From positions 1 to 26,667 of the IMG/VR virus record IMGVR_UViG_3300047560_000182: a stretch of 26,667 bases of DNA. One strand, 5' to 3'. Below, piece by piece: positions 6,597 to 18,200 of the stretch. The notes beneath the pieces are model-generated. The model did not search any database, was not told the DNA's origin, and saw only the letters and a list, made by a program, of their open reading frames with translations. Source of the DNA: a virus. Each line of letters begins with the position of its first letter. Positions within the stretch are counted from its first letter, which is position 1. The position numbers were made by a program, and so were the translations under genes.

Positions 6597-7093
6597 TAAT
6601 TATTCACCTCATACATTGTACCATTAAACACGCTTGCGTCTGAAAGCATTTCTACCTCTACCTGCTCTTCTTGATCTAGGTTAATTACATTAATCACTAG
6701 GTCCCCCGTCTCAGAATCTAGATAAACCGTCTCACCATTTGGACCAGTCCCAGTATCTGGAACCTTCATCTCAAATCTAATTGGAAAACTCTTAAAGTAT
6801 GTTGCAGAATGATCCTGAAGGCTCAAGATATTTTGTGGGTTATACTGTAGGTATATGCTGGTTAAATTTTTAATTGGTGTGTATAGGATGGACTGTCCAT
6901 TTAAAATGTCATTTCTTGAAATATTAATTAGTTCTTGTCCGCCAATATCTTCAAATATCAGGTCAACCATTAAGTCGGTTGGTAGGACTCCATTGCTTAG
7001 TGCAACTAATTCTGGTGTTGCAGGCTTTATAGCCGTTGACTGTGTTACAGTTGGGGTTGCTGCTGGTTGGTTTGCTGTTGCATCAATCGCCAT
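6596..7093 (-). CDS. Minor tail protein
   Basis: A 165-aa protein. The first 30 residues are a low-complexity linker rich in Ala, Thr and Pro. Residues about 40-85 contain VDLIFEDIGGQELINISRND and the following LYTPIKNLTSIYLQYNP, resembling small baseplate proteins of actinobacteriophages. Residues 98-165 are beta-rich and acidic (FPIRFEMKVPDTG, then VINVINLDQEEQVEVEML). It is joined by TAATG junctions to the tail hub gene upstream and the 406-aa gene downstream, so it should be made together with them. I do not recognise a named domain; the structural role rests on position. Confidence 0.62.
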   Translation of the reverse strand: MAIDATANQPAATPTVTQSTAIKPATPELVALSNGVLPTDLMVDLIFEDIGGQELINISRNDILNGQSILYTPIKNLTSIYLQYNPQNILSLQDHSATYFKSFPIRFEMKVPDTGTGPNGETVYLDSETGDLVINVINLDQEEQVEVEMLSDASVFNGTMYEVNN

Positions 7094-10000
7094 TATGCTA
7101 CCTCGCTTAAGAATATCTTCATGTCTGGGCCATCATTATTTCGTGAGTACTCTATATTATACACTACAAAGCGCTTCCCAGTTGTTCCAAGTTTATCTAT
7201 TCCATTTTCAATATATTCAATATTGACAATATCCCCAAGTTGAATCATTGGGTTAGAAAATATGCTCACTCCAACAGACTTTCTAGGCTTCATGATTTTT
7301 GAGATTATCCACTTCATAAGGTTTTCAGCATCGTCATGTGTTTGGATATACGGAACATCTAACGTAAAGTCTTTATTTCCATATGTCATTCTGCTTAGTT
7401 TAATATCCTCATAATCTTTTGAAACCTTAAATGGGGAAGAAACTAGCGAAGAGCCACTAAACTGTGGATCTGAGAAGTCAGAGTTTTTCTTAAAGAACTC
7501 ATCAACTGTAAGGTCTACTTGGCTTTGCTGCGTAAATGTTACTCCCTGAATTCTTAGGTAGTTTCCAGTTGTTTCATCAAGCGATAGAGCAGTGTCAGTG
7601 TTGTTAAAGATTAGGAACTCTGCACCATAGGATCCTGCTCTGAATCCAGAAACAGTGTATCCCTTTAACGAGTTAAAAGTTGGAGACATCTTTGCATATA
7701 GTGCTGGATATGCCTTGTCATATCTTACATTAAAAGTTGCTGCTTCTCTCATAATAGTTCCAAACTCATCAAAGTATATGTTGAAGTTTGGTGGTTGAGA
7801 CTGACTAATTCCAGAAAGGTATGTTGACTGAATCATTCCGCTCATTGAGTACTTCTTGAGTGATTCGCTCATGTTTATCTCAGTATCCTCAAATATTGAA
7901 TTTACTGGAGTGTCTAATGAGTAGGCTGTATTTTGGCTATAGTTGTTAGTCACAGCATATATGTTTTCAAACATTACCCTGGAAGATCCACGAACAAAAA
8001 GAGCCATATTATTATATACTGGCAGTGGCTTATTGTCATCTACGCTTGCAATCAAGTTGCCATTGAGATATAAAAAGAATCTTCTCACTGTTCCCATATC
8101 TTTATACTCTACCGCTAGGTCGTATACGGTTGGAGTCTCTTCTGCAGCCATTCTATACTGACCAGTAAACTTTCCATCATCTACAACAATATTTGATAAG
8201 CCTTCCCATAATTTAACTGGAATTGCTTCTCCGTCCTTTTGCTCAATTTTATAGAACAGCATATTGTTTACATTTGCTTCTGTTGTTACATTTGACATGT
8301 TTGATCCAAGAGCAATAATTTCAAAGTAATAACCATTATTTGTTTCTGGATTAAGCATTACTCCAAGTCCACCAGAACCGCCAGTTATGCTTATGTTCTT
8401 TTCTGGTGTTGTTCCAGGAATAATAAAGTATGTAGAACTTCCAATAGCGGTTTGTCCACGATCTGTGTTGTTTTCAATTTTTCCAACAACCCTCATTCTT
8501 GTGCCAAAATGCTTAAATTTATCTGTCAATGGTTTATAAACATATGAAATAAAATCTGTTGGCTTCTCTGATGTTGTAAAGGATGGTCCACTCATAACTA
8601 GTGCAGATGATTGAACGCTTCCAGTTTGTGTAGAGAACATCTTTCTAACTGCCTCATCTTCAATATATTTAGATGATAAGAAGTTTTTGATAATTCCATT
8701 TCTTGTTGTTTTTTGTGCTATTAAGTTATTTGCAGAACTTACGCCTGCTGCACCTGCAGATGTAGAAGGAGTTTGCTGAATAAAAGAAACAGTGGCACCT
8801 GACAAATCCGTTGTTGGTGCAGGTGAAACTGTTATTTGTTTTTCACTTACTATTGCAGTAACAACGGTGTCTAGACCTACTGCTAGATTGCCTGTTCCAG
8901 AAACTAGCGCCAACTTATCACCAACTCGTATATTTGAAGAACTTGATACATTTACTGTTGCCTTGGATGACGATACACCATAAAGTGTGCTTGCTGCTAA
9001 ATCATAAAATAGGTAGTTAGACTTCATTAGACATCCACGAACATTGTTGTTATCAGACCAATATGAATCAATACCTGCATTGTGTTTTACTACCTGTGTT
9101 CCGAATTGGCCTCTACCGTGTTTTGCTACTGCTCCATCTTTAAGTTTTAAAATACCTTCTACTTCTTCATAGTTAGGCTCTGCATAGATGCGGACTAACC
9201 CAGTAGGGTATATCTTTCCATTAAATGGTAACTTTGAAAAATAGTTATCGTACTCCTGAACATTATTGATCCAAACATTTCCAATACCAGAAACATTATA
9301 CTCAACAGCATCAAACTTAATAATCTCACCACTGCTATAGAAGTATCCGTTATACCTTGTAATCCAATAAACGCCCTCACCAAAGTCAATCACATTATTC
9401 TTTACCTGATTATTTGAAATATATGGAACTACATCTGACAAATTAGCATTAAGTGGCATTGCGCTTAGCATATAGGTTGATTGATTACCTACTTCACCAT
9501 TAATTGATTTTGTGTTTTCTGTACCTGCAACTTCCCACAAAAGAACTGGCTTGTAAACCCAGGTCTTCTCATTATCTACAAGGCTTGCTTGCTTAAGAGA
9601 CCCAATGCTTCTTTGAATATGCTTTGTTGTATATAAAATCTTTCCATTGTTATATACCTGATTATTTTGATCAGTAATGTCAACAATGTTTGCTAACTTT
9701 GGTTTTGTATGACTATTTTTCACAATGCCAGTATCTGCAAAGTCAATAGATCCATAAAGTGTAATATCTGTTGCTCTTTGTTCTTCAGATGGCATAATGT
9801 AGTTTTTACTCATCATAACAAAGTTATTATATTCGTCAAAGAACATGGCGGTCTGTGTAGATACTGCTAGTTGATTTAAAATCTGAGCAACGCTTATGTC
9901 TGGTGGAATAAAGAAATATGGAATCGTCATCTCAGACTCTCCATCAACTCTCTTAAAGGTATAGTTTGAAAATCCTATTGAATCAAAAAGCAGGGCTACA

Positions 10001-11568
10001 GCAGAACTAACTGTTGTCTTTGTTAGTAATATCTGTGGTGCTGTAACTGACTCAAGGTAGAAGTATAGGTCTCTTAGTCCAAGTTGTACAGTCTTATTTG
10101 CATTGCTTGTCTTTGGAAAGCCATCCGAGTACATTGTTTTAATTGGAATATAGTAATCATATCCATCTACATTAACAACAATATCGTATACCTTGATCTG
10201 TAAATGTCTAGTTATATAGTTTGCAACAATACTGTTTGCATTATTAACATTAAATGCATCATCAAAATCAAACAACTCTATGCTTCCAGTAGATGCCAAT
10301 AATTGTCCAACTGGCATTCCGCTGATACCAAGGTCTGATGCACTCTTATTAATAGACACAGATTGTGTCTTACCAGAAAGATCTACTGATAGTCTTGGTG
10401 ATAACTCGATTAGGTCAAATGTTGCATCTCCCTTTACCATGCTGTCTACAACAATTCTTAATCCACGCAAATACTCAAATTCACGATACTTGCTTACACC
10501 GTCGCTTGGATTTTTGTATGTTACTGGTGATGTTAGATCTGTGACAAAGTTGGTTAATCGGTCTATTGTTTCTTCTTCTAGTTGCCATCCATATGTTGGA
10601 GTGAATGTCTCCCATGCACCATCAAACCAGATATGGAATGTTCCAATGCTCTCTTCATTTGGTGTAATTAAATAAGCATAGCCATTGATTGCTTCCTGTG
10701 GCAAAAGAGTTGTCGAACTCAATTGCTCTGCAAAAACAAACACATCCTTGTATTTGTCTGGAACTTTTAAGCCATACGATAACTCTACATATCCATCAGA
10801 CTTAATTACATTTGTGCCGTCTTTTCTTTTGGATGCTTCAGTAAATGAAATTAAATCTACCCAGTTGTTTCCCTTTAAAGATTGCACCTTCCATCTTAGT
10901 GGAACAGTCCTATTTGAGTCTCCGTAGAATGGGTCTGATGCTCCAAGGTCTATGTCTCCAACCCCAGTCTGCATCTTAACTATCACTCTATTTGCTGGAA
11001 CATTTTCTTTATAAACAACAAATGGAACAGCATCTTCAATTACCTTATTGCTAGATGTTTTGTTGCTTGAGATTCCATACTCAATACCGTTTTCGGTTCT
11101 GAATGATGTCCAATACTTAAACTTATCTTTTTTATCGCCCATATAGTACCTTGGTCGTCTTGCCATATTAACATTTGAATGATGAAGATAAGATCCATTT
11201 AAGAACCTTGCCTTATTAATTCCAGATCGTGGTCTAAACTGTCCAAAGCAATCTTCTAAAGAATAAAGCATTTTTAACTTTTCTTTTGTTGATAATAGAG
11301 TAACTGGAAGACCACTGTCATCAAACCCACCATCAATCACAATATCAGAATCTGTTGCTCCAGTATAATACTGTCCAGCATCTGATAAATCAAATGTGTT
11401 CGGCAATGCGCTAAACTTTGAGTCTGACTGTGTTGGTCTATATCTATAGTTTCCAATTTTTAAAATGTTTGTTGGAATATTCATATTCCACTCTGCAATA
11501 ATCGCAGCCTGACTTTTTACAACAGAACTTGTTTCAATGTGCGCTTTTAGTTCTTCGTTCTGAAACAT
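7093..11568 (-). CDS. Tail hub / tail-tip protein with lectin-like insertion
   Basis: A 1491-aa protein. The start is the ATG at 11568 in a TAATG junction, preceded by GGAAGAGG; an in-frame start 33 bases further upstream would lie inside the previous gene and is unlikely. Regions: residues about 100-520, beta-rich; about 520-640, a hub-like segment typical of gp27/Tal-type proteins (DISVAQILNQLAVSTQTAMF followed by FDEYNNFVMM); about 860-930, a small beta domain with NIRVGDKLALVSGTGNL; about 985-1215, a concanavalin/laminin-G-like domain (FGTRMRVVGKIENN through GRF-type strands and RRFFLYLNGNLIASVDD); about 1380-1491, a conserved hub C-terminus (NPMIQLGDIVNIEYI, KRFVVYNIEYS). It should close the tail tube and carry host-recognition parts. 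No peptidoglycan hydrolase motif is visible. It follows the Dit-like gene, the usual order. Confidence 0.78.
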   Translation of the reverse strand: MFQNEELKAHIETSSVVKSQAAIIAEWNMNIPTNILKIGNYRYRPTQSDSKFSALPNTFDLSDAGQYYTGATDSDIVIDGGFDDSGLPVTLLSTKEKLKMLYSLEDCFGQFRPRSGINKARFLNGSYLHHSNVNMARRPRYYMGDKKDKFKYWTSFRTENGIEYGISSNKTSSNKVIEDAVPFVVYKENVPANRVIVKMQTGVGDIDLGASDPFYGDSNRTVPLRWKVQSLKGNNWVDLISFTEASKRKDGTNVIKSDGYVELSYGLKVPDKYKDVFVFAEQLSSTTLLPQEAINGYAYLITPNEESIGTFHIWFDGAWETFTPTYGWQLEEETIDRLTNFVTDLTSPVTYKNPSDGVSKYREFEYLRGLRIVVDSMVKGDATFDLIELSPRLSVDLSGKTQSVSINKSASDLGISGMPVGQLLASTGSIELFDFDDAFNVNNANSIVANYITRHLQIKVYDIVVNVDGYDYYIPIKTMYSDGFPKTSNANKTVQLGLRDLYFYLESVTAPQILLTKTTVSSAVALLFDSIGFSNYTFKRVDGESEMTIPYFFIPPDISVAQILNQLAVSTQTAMFFDEYNNFVMMSKNYIMPSEEQRATDITLYGSIDFADTGIVKNSHTKPKLANIVDITDQNNQVYNNGKILYTTKHIQRSIGSLKQASLVDNEKTWVYKPVLLWEVAGTENTKSINGEVGNQSTYMLSAMPLNANLSDVVPYISNNQVKNNVIDFGEGVYWITRYNGYFYSSGEIIKFDAVEYNVSGIGNVWINNVQEYDNYFSKLPFNGKIYPTGLVRIYAEPNYEEVEGILKLKDGAVAKHGRGQFGTQVVKHNAGIDSYWSDNNNVRGCLMKSNYLFYDLAASTLYGVSSSKATVNVSSSSNIRVGDKLALVSGTGNLAVGLDTVVTAIVSEKQITVSPAPTTDLSGATVSFIQQTPSTSAGAAGVSSANNLIAQKTTRNGIIKNFLSSKYIEDEAVRKMFSTQTGSVQSSALVMSGPSFTTSEKPTDFISYVYKPLTDKFKHFGTRMRVVGKIENNTDRGQTAIGSSTYFIIPGTTPEKNISITGGSGGLGVMLNPETNNGYYFEIIALGSNMSNVTTEANVNNMLFYKIEQKDGEAIPVKLWEGLSNIVVDDGKFTGQYRMAAEETPTVYDLAVEYKDMGTVRRFFLYLNGNLIASVDDNKPLPVYNNMALFVRGSSRVMFENIYAVTNNYSQNTAYSLDTPVNSIFEDTEINMSESLKKYSMSGMIQSTYLSGISQSQPPNFNIYFDEFGTIMREAATFNVRYDKAYPALYAKMSPTFNSLKGYTVSGFRAGSYGAEFLIFNNTDTALSLDETTGNYLRIQGVTFTQQSQVDLTVDEFFKKNSDFSDPQFSGSSLVSSPFKVSKDYEDIKLSRMTYGNKDFTLDVPYIQTHDDAENLMKWIISKIMKPRKSVGVSIFSNPMIQLGDIVNIEYIENGIDKLGTTGKRFVVYNIEYSRNNDGPDMKIFLSEVA

Positions 11569-12251
11569 TATGCCTCTTCCAGCGTAACAGATACATTCCA
11601 AAAATCATAGTTGCTTGATCCACGCTTTACAATATTATATGAAAAATCTGAAAAGAATACTTCCATGACTTCGCTATATTGTCCAAGGTGTCCATAAGAA
11701 GAATCGTCCTTGCCAAAATTAGGGTAGTTATCATAGGACAAAAATACCCAAAATGACCCCTGATGATTATTGTACCAATCTAGAAGTTCTGCCCCTCCAG
11801 CACCACCATCAGTTGTATATTGCTGGTCTACAGAAGATGAGGAACCAAAATTTCCTGACATATCTGACTTACCATTTGAGTTAAAATTAGGAGACATTGC
11901 AAATGATCTGGATGGGATCATATCCCAAGATACCGTGATTTGCATTTTATCTGCAATATGATATGACCTCATGCGACCATTAATCATTCTTTTGCGTGTT
12001 TCGATTCTTGTAGGCTTAAAATCGATTTTAGACCTATTGTCATCTGTTAGTATCAGGAACTCATCAAACAGGGCTGTATTGGCCTCTGAGCCTGTATTAG
12101 CCCCTATCTCATAGCCTGTTGGTACGTAGATCTTATTATCTGGATTGTCCTGTGTTGGGGCTGCTATAAGGGTTCCAGGGTTATCAGACCATAGCATTGC
12201 CTGTGGTCTTGCATACTTTTTCCTGCCATCCATATATGCTTTAGTTGCCAT
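11568..12251 (-). CDS. Distal tail protein (Dit-like)
   Basis: A 227-aa protein directly after the tape measure gene and before the large hub gene, the standard position of the distal tail (Dit) protein. Beta-rich with few helices; recognisable stretches are FKPTRIETRKRMINGRMRSY, MQITVSWDMIPSR and FWVFLSYDNYPNF, and a C-terminal strand FWNVSVTLEEA. A Gly/Ser-rich loop (residues about 120-150) may be flexible. Dit hexamers form the ring that joins the tail tube to the tip. The ATG at 12251 overlaps the tape measure stop codon in a TAATG junction, so translation should be coupled. The family call is mainly from gene order; a generic minor tail protein is the alternative. Confidence 0.68.
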   Translation of the reverse strand: MATKAYMDGRKKYARPQAMLWSDNPGTLIAAPTQDNPDNKIYVPTGYEIGANTGSEANTALFDEFLILTDDNRSKIDFKPTRIETRKRMINGRMRSYHIADKMQITVSWDMIPSRSFAMSPNFNSNGKSDMSGNFGSSSSVDQQYTTDGGAGGAELLDWYNNHQGSFWVFLSYDNYPNFGKDDSSYGHLGQYSEVMEVFFSDFSYNIVKRGSSNYDFWNVSVTLEEA

Positions 12252-15200
12252 TATACTCTTACCCCTCGAATTCTCTGTGCATCAATCTGCTTGATTTGAG
12301 CCATTACAGTTCTTGCAATATCGTCAGCAGATGAGTCAGATTTTGCATTAACTGTCAGACTATAATTATACACTGAGTCGCCAACTGATGCTCCAGCATT
12401 AATTGCTCTCATTGTGTCTACGCCATGATTATTAACAGCATATCTACTCATGACAAATTCTCCAGGCGTAAGCATTGCTGGAACAGTGTCTGTTCCAATT
12501 GCAAAACCACCCTTTGCAAAATATTTAGGAACTAGCCCACCTGCTGACATAGCATTTGCTTGAGCAAGTGCAGCATTTGCTGTATCTATTTCTTTTTGTG
12601 CATCTGCCTGCATTGCTCTGGCTGCATGCTGGCCGACAGCAAACTCTAGTCTCTTTGCTGTAGCCATATGATCATTTGCTGTGGCAAGTGCTTTATTTGC
12701 TGCTTCTATTGCAGCAGTTTTTGCTGCTGAATTAGCAACATCAGTATTTACAACCTTTGGTGTAGGAACTGTTGAAGGTGTAGTATTTGCTCCTGCAGGC
12801 ATTGGTGCTTGAATTGTTTTTACATACTGAGTAATCTCAATAGACTTACTCTTAATTGCATCATATGCTGTTTTAATATCTCCCCAAGCAGTTGCAATAG
12901 GCTTTGATACGTCTCCAACTACTCCAAGCGCTTTAGCCAAATCACCCTTTGCCAATTTTTCTGTTGCTTCTGCTGCTGATTTAATGTCTAACCATTGCTG
13001 TCTTGTTGCTCCTTGAATAATCCTATTCTTATCATTATCAGCAATCATCTTAAACAAGATATCGCTTTGCTGTTGTAGAGGAAGAACCTGATCAGTGATA
13101 GCCTTAAGAGCATTTTGTTGGTCAAGCAATGTTCCATACTGAATTTTTGCAATAGCATCTGTCTTAACCTGAATTGCATCAAGTGCTGCCTGTCTTCCCT
13201 GCTCTAAATTATAAATTTCATCTTGAATAGATAGAATTTGCTTATCAATTGCTGCCTTGCCAAGTTCTAGATTATAGACTTGCTGACTGATTTGCCATTG
13301 TTCTTCTTGAATATCTTTTTGTGATTTACCAGTTACTCCGCCACGCTGTGCACCAAGTTCGTTTTGTCTTGCTTGCTGCAGAGCCTGTTGTGCGTTCTGT
13401 CCAAATGCTGATGCTTGTGAGGCTCTCATGTCCTGAGCAGCCTTTGCTGCTGCTGCAATATCACCTCGTGAAAGTGCGTCTGCCAAACCTAGTTGTTGCT
13501 GTTGTTGCTCAATAATTCTTTGGTTAATCTCTTGAACCTTAGATAAAGCCTCTTGCTGCTTATCATATTTTTCGTTGATTGCTTCTGCAGCATGATTCAT
13601 AACATCAAGATCATGTGAAAGAATTGCTGAGCGATCCTGCAAAGCCTGAATTGGTCTTGTATAGTTCATTTCTGCAGTACGGTTTAGTTTATCTATTGAT
13701 CTTTGTCTTTGTTCAATAGGTCTTGTAAAGTTGGTCTCAACATCTCTTTGCATCTTGTCAACTTCTTGCTGCATGCCGTCAATCTTTGATTGTGTAATAT
13801 TAATTGCATCCTGAGCAATCTTTGACTGGTTGTTAAGGTCATCCATCTTAACCTGAAGTGATGCGTAAGTGTTACCTTCTTTATTCTTAAGAGTATTTTC
13901 ATCAATCATCTTGTATGCATCAAACATTTCAGCAGCAGCATCTGCGCCAGCAATTTTCTTCTGAGCATCTGTTTGTGTAAATACTAACTCAATAATCTTT
14001 CTATCTGGAATCTCATCAATAAATCCAAGGGCTTGGTTAAATTGATTCTTTGCGTCTTCACCCATTGTTGCAAAGTTATCCATGCCAGTAATGAGTTGGT
14101 CAAGCATTGCTGGGTCAGCAAGCGCTTCACGAATTCCTTCTGCTGAAACTCCAGCCTGCTGCATCATTGAAACAACCTCTGGGATTCTCTTTTGATTTCG
14201 TGCAGCATCTGTTGCTTCTTGACCTGTCTGAAATAGTGCTGAAATCTTGCTTCTAATTCTTGCCTGTGCTGTTAAGGCTGCGTTTGTCTCTAGTTCCTTT
14301 TGTGTAATCTTTCCAGTAGCAATTAAGGTGCGATAGTTTTCATCAGCAAGCATTGTTTGGATGTCTGCCTGATTGTATCCAAGTGCTACCAACTTTGTTC
14401 TTGCTGCAATCTCTTGCTTGTTTGCTTGTACAGTTAGTAATTGGGCTTTATTATAATCTCCAGCAATGGCTTTGTTAAAGCCTTGCTCCATGAGTTTACC
14501 CTTGTCATTTAATACAAAGTCACCCTTCTTAACTCCCTTTTTCTTTTTGCCAGTATTTGGATCTACTCCTGCTTTTGTTGCAGCCTTACCAAACTTATTT
14601 AATGTTTCTTGGTCAAGTCCTGCAAGGTACTCGGTGAATTGTGCAGTCTTGCCAGTTTTAATCATCTGTTGCTCAAGGCCATTGAACTGATCCTTGATTG
14701 CCTTAATTCCAGTTTTTGCCATTGCTTTCTTTAACTCTGCAAATCCTCCTGCTGCATTAATTGCTGCTAAACGAACATTGCGAAGTCGTGTAAGAATATC
14801 ATCGTATGTTGTATCACGGTTTCCTTTTTCTGCGCTACCTGGTGGTGGTGGTGCGTCAAGTGAAGGTATGTTAAGGGATCCACCAATCACGTTCTTTGTA
14901 TATGCTCTTGTTGCTGCATCTGTTTTCATGTAGGATTCAATTAACGCATTTTTTGCATCTATGTATGCCTGAGAGGTTGTACTAACTCCCCAGAATTCTT
15001 CGTCTGCCATCATTGCTTGGGTTGCACTTAATTCTGCTTCTGCACGTAATTGCTCTTCGTTAAGGTTTGCCTCTGATGCATATGTGACTGCTAGGTTTTG
15101 TAACCACTCTGCTTGCTGGTCTGCGGTTAGAGCATTATATTTATCCCACATATCCTTATTGCCCTCTAATTGCTTTAACATTGGAGCAAGTCTTGGGTCT

Positions 15201-18200
15201 GCTGCAGATGCTTCAGCAGTAGTAATTTTTGCGTTTTTTCCTTCTTTTTTAACCTGATCATCTTTTAACTTTTCAATATCTTCAATCTGTTTTTGAATTG
15301 TTTCAACACCCTTTAAACCAACTGTAGACACTAATAGTTCAAAATCAATTGTCGTACCATTTAAACTCTGCATTTTCTTTAATGCTTCCATTGTTGCATC
15401 AAACTCTGCTGGATTTTTCTTTGTTAATATAATTTGTTGAATCATCTCTGTGGCGATCTTCTTCTTTGTAAACCCAGAGAACATTCCCATTAACTCTTTT
15501 GTCTTTGCAATACCCTGAGTCTTAATACCAACATTTAAAAGAAAATCAAGTTTATCAAGTCGACCACTAAATAGATTCATCATTTCTGTTGCTTCTGTAG
15601 GATTTAAAACCTTGCTTCCTACAAGAAGTTCCATTTTAGCCTGGAATGCCTGACCTGCTCTTGCAGTACCCAAACCATTCTTCTGATATGTTCCAGTTGT
15701 AGCATTATATGTTCCAGTTGTTGCATTTTCTTCAAGATCTTTTGTTTTATTTAAAAACTTTTCAGCAGCCTTTTCCTGATCTGTACCCTTATATGCTGAC
15801 TCAACCGTTGCTCTTGATGCGTCAAAGTATGCGTCTTCACGCATTGCCTGTCCGCCCCAAACAGAGTCACTGTAGAATTTGCTAAAGTCATTTTCTGCCA
15901 TAGCAAGTTGTCTCAGTATCTGGCCATTCATAACTTCAGTGTTTGCTGCGTTAGTATCATTTAAAGTATTTAGTTCATCTTGCAACTTTAATTTCTTTTG
16001 AAGATTTGTTGTAGAAGCAATTTCAGACTCTAATTTCTTTTTTGCAGTCTGATACTCATGCTCAACTGCATCTGCTTGCATAGTTGCAAGTTCAAGATTA
16101 TTTATATTAAATGCTGCAAGTGCTGCAATGTCTTTTCTTACAGACTCTCCATTTGACTTCTTTTCTTCAATTGTCTTTAGTTGCTTTTCGCTTCTCATGC
16201 GGCCCTGAACAATCAGCCCAACCCTTGATTTTAGTGGCTCCTTTTCAAGATTTTCTCCATTAGGACCAAGTAGCATTCGCATCTTTCCAGAAACTTGCAT
16301 CTCAACTTTTTGGTTTTTAAGTGCAAGACCAAGTGATGCTGCGATGCTTTCTGCTTGTGGACCAGTCAATACACCATCTGCAACCTGTGCAGCAAGTTTT
16401 AGCGCTAGGTCATCTGCTGCTTGCTTGTCTCCATACTTTGCAAGATTTTCTTTAAATGTCTTTTTGTATTCTTTGCCAAGATCTGACCCCATAAACTTTT
16501 TACCAAAGGTGTCTTGAACCTTAAATGACTCAGTATACTTACCATACTGGCTGCCTTTTCTTCTTCTATCCATAATTTCAGAAGCACCAACCTTACCAGT
16601 TAGTTCTCCCATCTTCTTCATGCTCTCACGAGTAGCAGATGTTGAAATTGCAAACTTTGCTGCTTCAGCAGCCATCTTATTAAAGTGCTTATTGAGCATG
16701 TAGGCTCCTGCTCCTACCGCCATAATTCCTGCTGCTGCCCAACCTACTGGTCCCATACCAGCAAGCATTGGAGCAAACTGTGCAACTGTTGCTGCTGTAC
16801 CTAATGCTGCTGTGACCTTTGGTGGCGCTCCTGCCATTCCTGCAACCATCGCTGCGGTGCCAAGTGCACCAGAAGCCTTACCAGAGAACTTGCCAACTTT
16901 TTCTCTACGCATTCCACGCTTCTTCTTTGTAAGTTGCTTTTGGCTTAGCGTTGTTGGTGCACCAGTTTCTGGGTCAATTAAAACAGAACCCTTACTGTCT
17001 CTTGTATAGGTTGCTGCTTCTTCGTATGCGTCAACAGAACTTAGCGCTGTGCTTGGAATCATATTTCCTGTTTGCGATCCAGCAGGAACAACTGGTGCAG
17101 CAGCCTCTGCAGCAAGTTTTGCATTGTATTGAGAAAGAAGAAGTCTTTGCTTTTCCTTTTCAGCATTAATTTGATCATTAAGGGCTGCTTCTTTTTGAGC
17201 ATCCTTAATTGCTTCTTCTTCTGCAGCATTTAATTGATCTGCATTTTCTGCTGAATCTCTTAAACTATTCTGTGTAGCATTAATAAGTTCTTCGTTAGTA
17301 ATTAGACTATTTGATTGACGCTCTGTTGTTTGTGCAATTTCGTTTGAAGAGATAATTTCTTGCTGCTTGGCATTGTTAATTTGATCTTGAGCCTTTGCAG
17401 TTTGCTGTTGTGATTCAAGAACATCAACAGATGCAGCAGCAGTTGCTTCAGCATTATTAGATGCATTCTGTACTTGCTTTACATTATTGGTTTGTGCAGC
17501 AGATAATTTTTCTGCGGACTTCTTTGATTTTGCTGATTCCTTTGCTGCTGCATACGCAGCCTCCGCTGCTTTAATTCTTAGTTTTGCTGCCTTTAGTTCG
17601 GCTTCATCTGCAAGTGCTTTTAGTTCCTCTGCATTCTTAGATGACTGTGCATTCTTACCAGCATTTTGTAGGCCAACATCTTCCCACTTGGCTTGTTCAA
17701 TTCTTAGTCTTGCTGCTGTTTGTTCTGCCTTTGCTGCTTCCAGCATTAGTTGATCTGCCTTTTGCTGCTCTGCATTAATTGTTACATTAGCAGAGATGCC
17801 CATTGCAGATTTTTCTTCAATTACATTTTGTCCAAGATATGCTGCATCTACTGTACGGCTTGCACCAAGTTTTCTTCTTTGTCTATCTTGAGACTTTAGG
17901 ACTTGTCTATCGTACTGTAATTCTGGTGTGTTAAGGTCATCATAGAAAGCCTTGTTAGTTAGGTCCATCTTGTCAACACGGGATGCTGTATCTGCTGCTG
18001 TTGGAATTGTAGCCCCACCAAGTTTAGATGCTTGTGATCTTACGCTTCCTTCTCCCTCTTGCATTCCAATAACAAGTCCATCAACAACTTCACGACCTGC
18101 CTCTATACCCTTTTTAGAAGGTGACTGTGCTGCAGTTCCATTTGGACCTCTTAGACCATCAAATAGTGCACTTCCAACTGCTTCTCCATGCTGCGCTGCT

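Noticed and set aside
11569-11601. An 11-codon N-terminal extension of the tail hub protein
   Set aside because: It would overlap the Dit-like gene and encodes an unlikely Cys-rich peptide. The ATG at 11568 has the TAATG junction typical of this operon and a purine-rich site before it.
13481-13515. A run of TTGCTG-like triplets (simple repeat)
   Set aside because: It encodes EQQQQQL in a coiled-coil of the tape measure and has mixed codons; ordinary low-complexity coding sequence.
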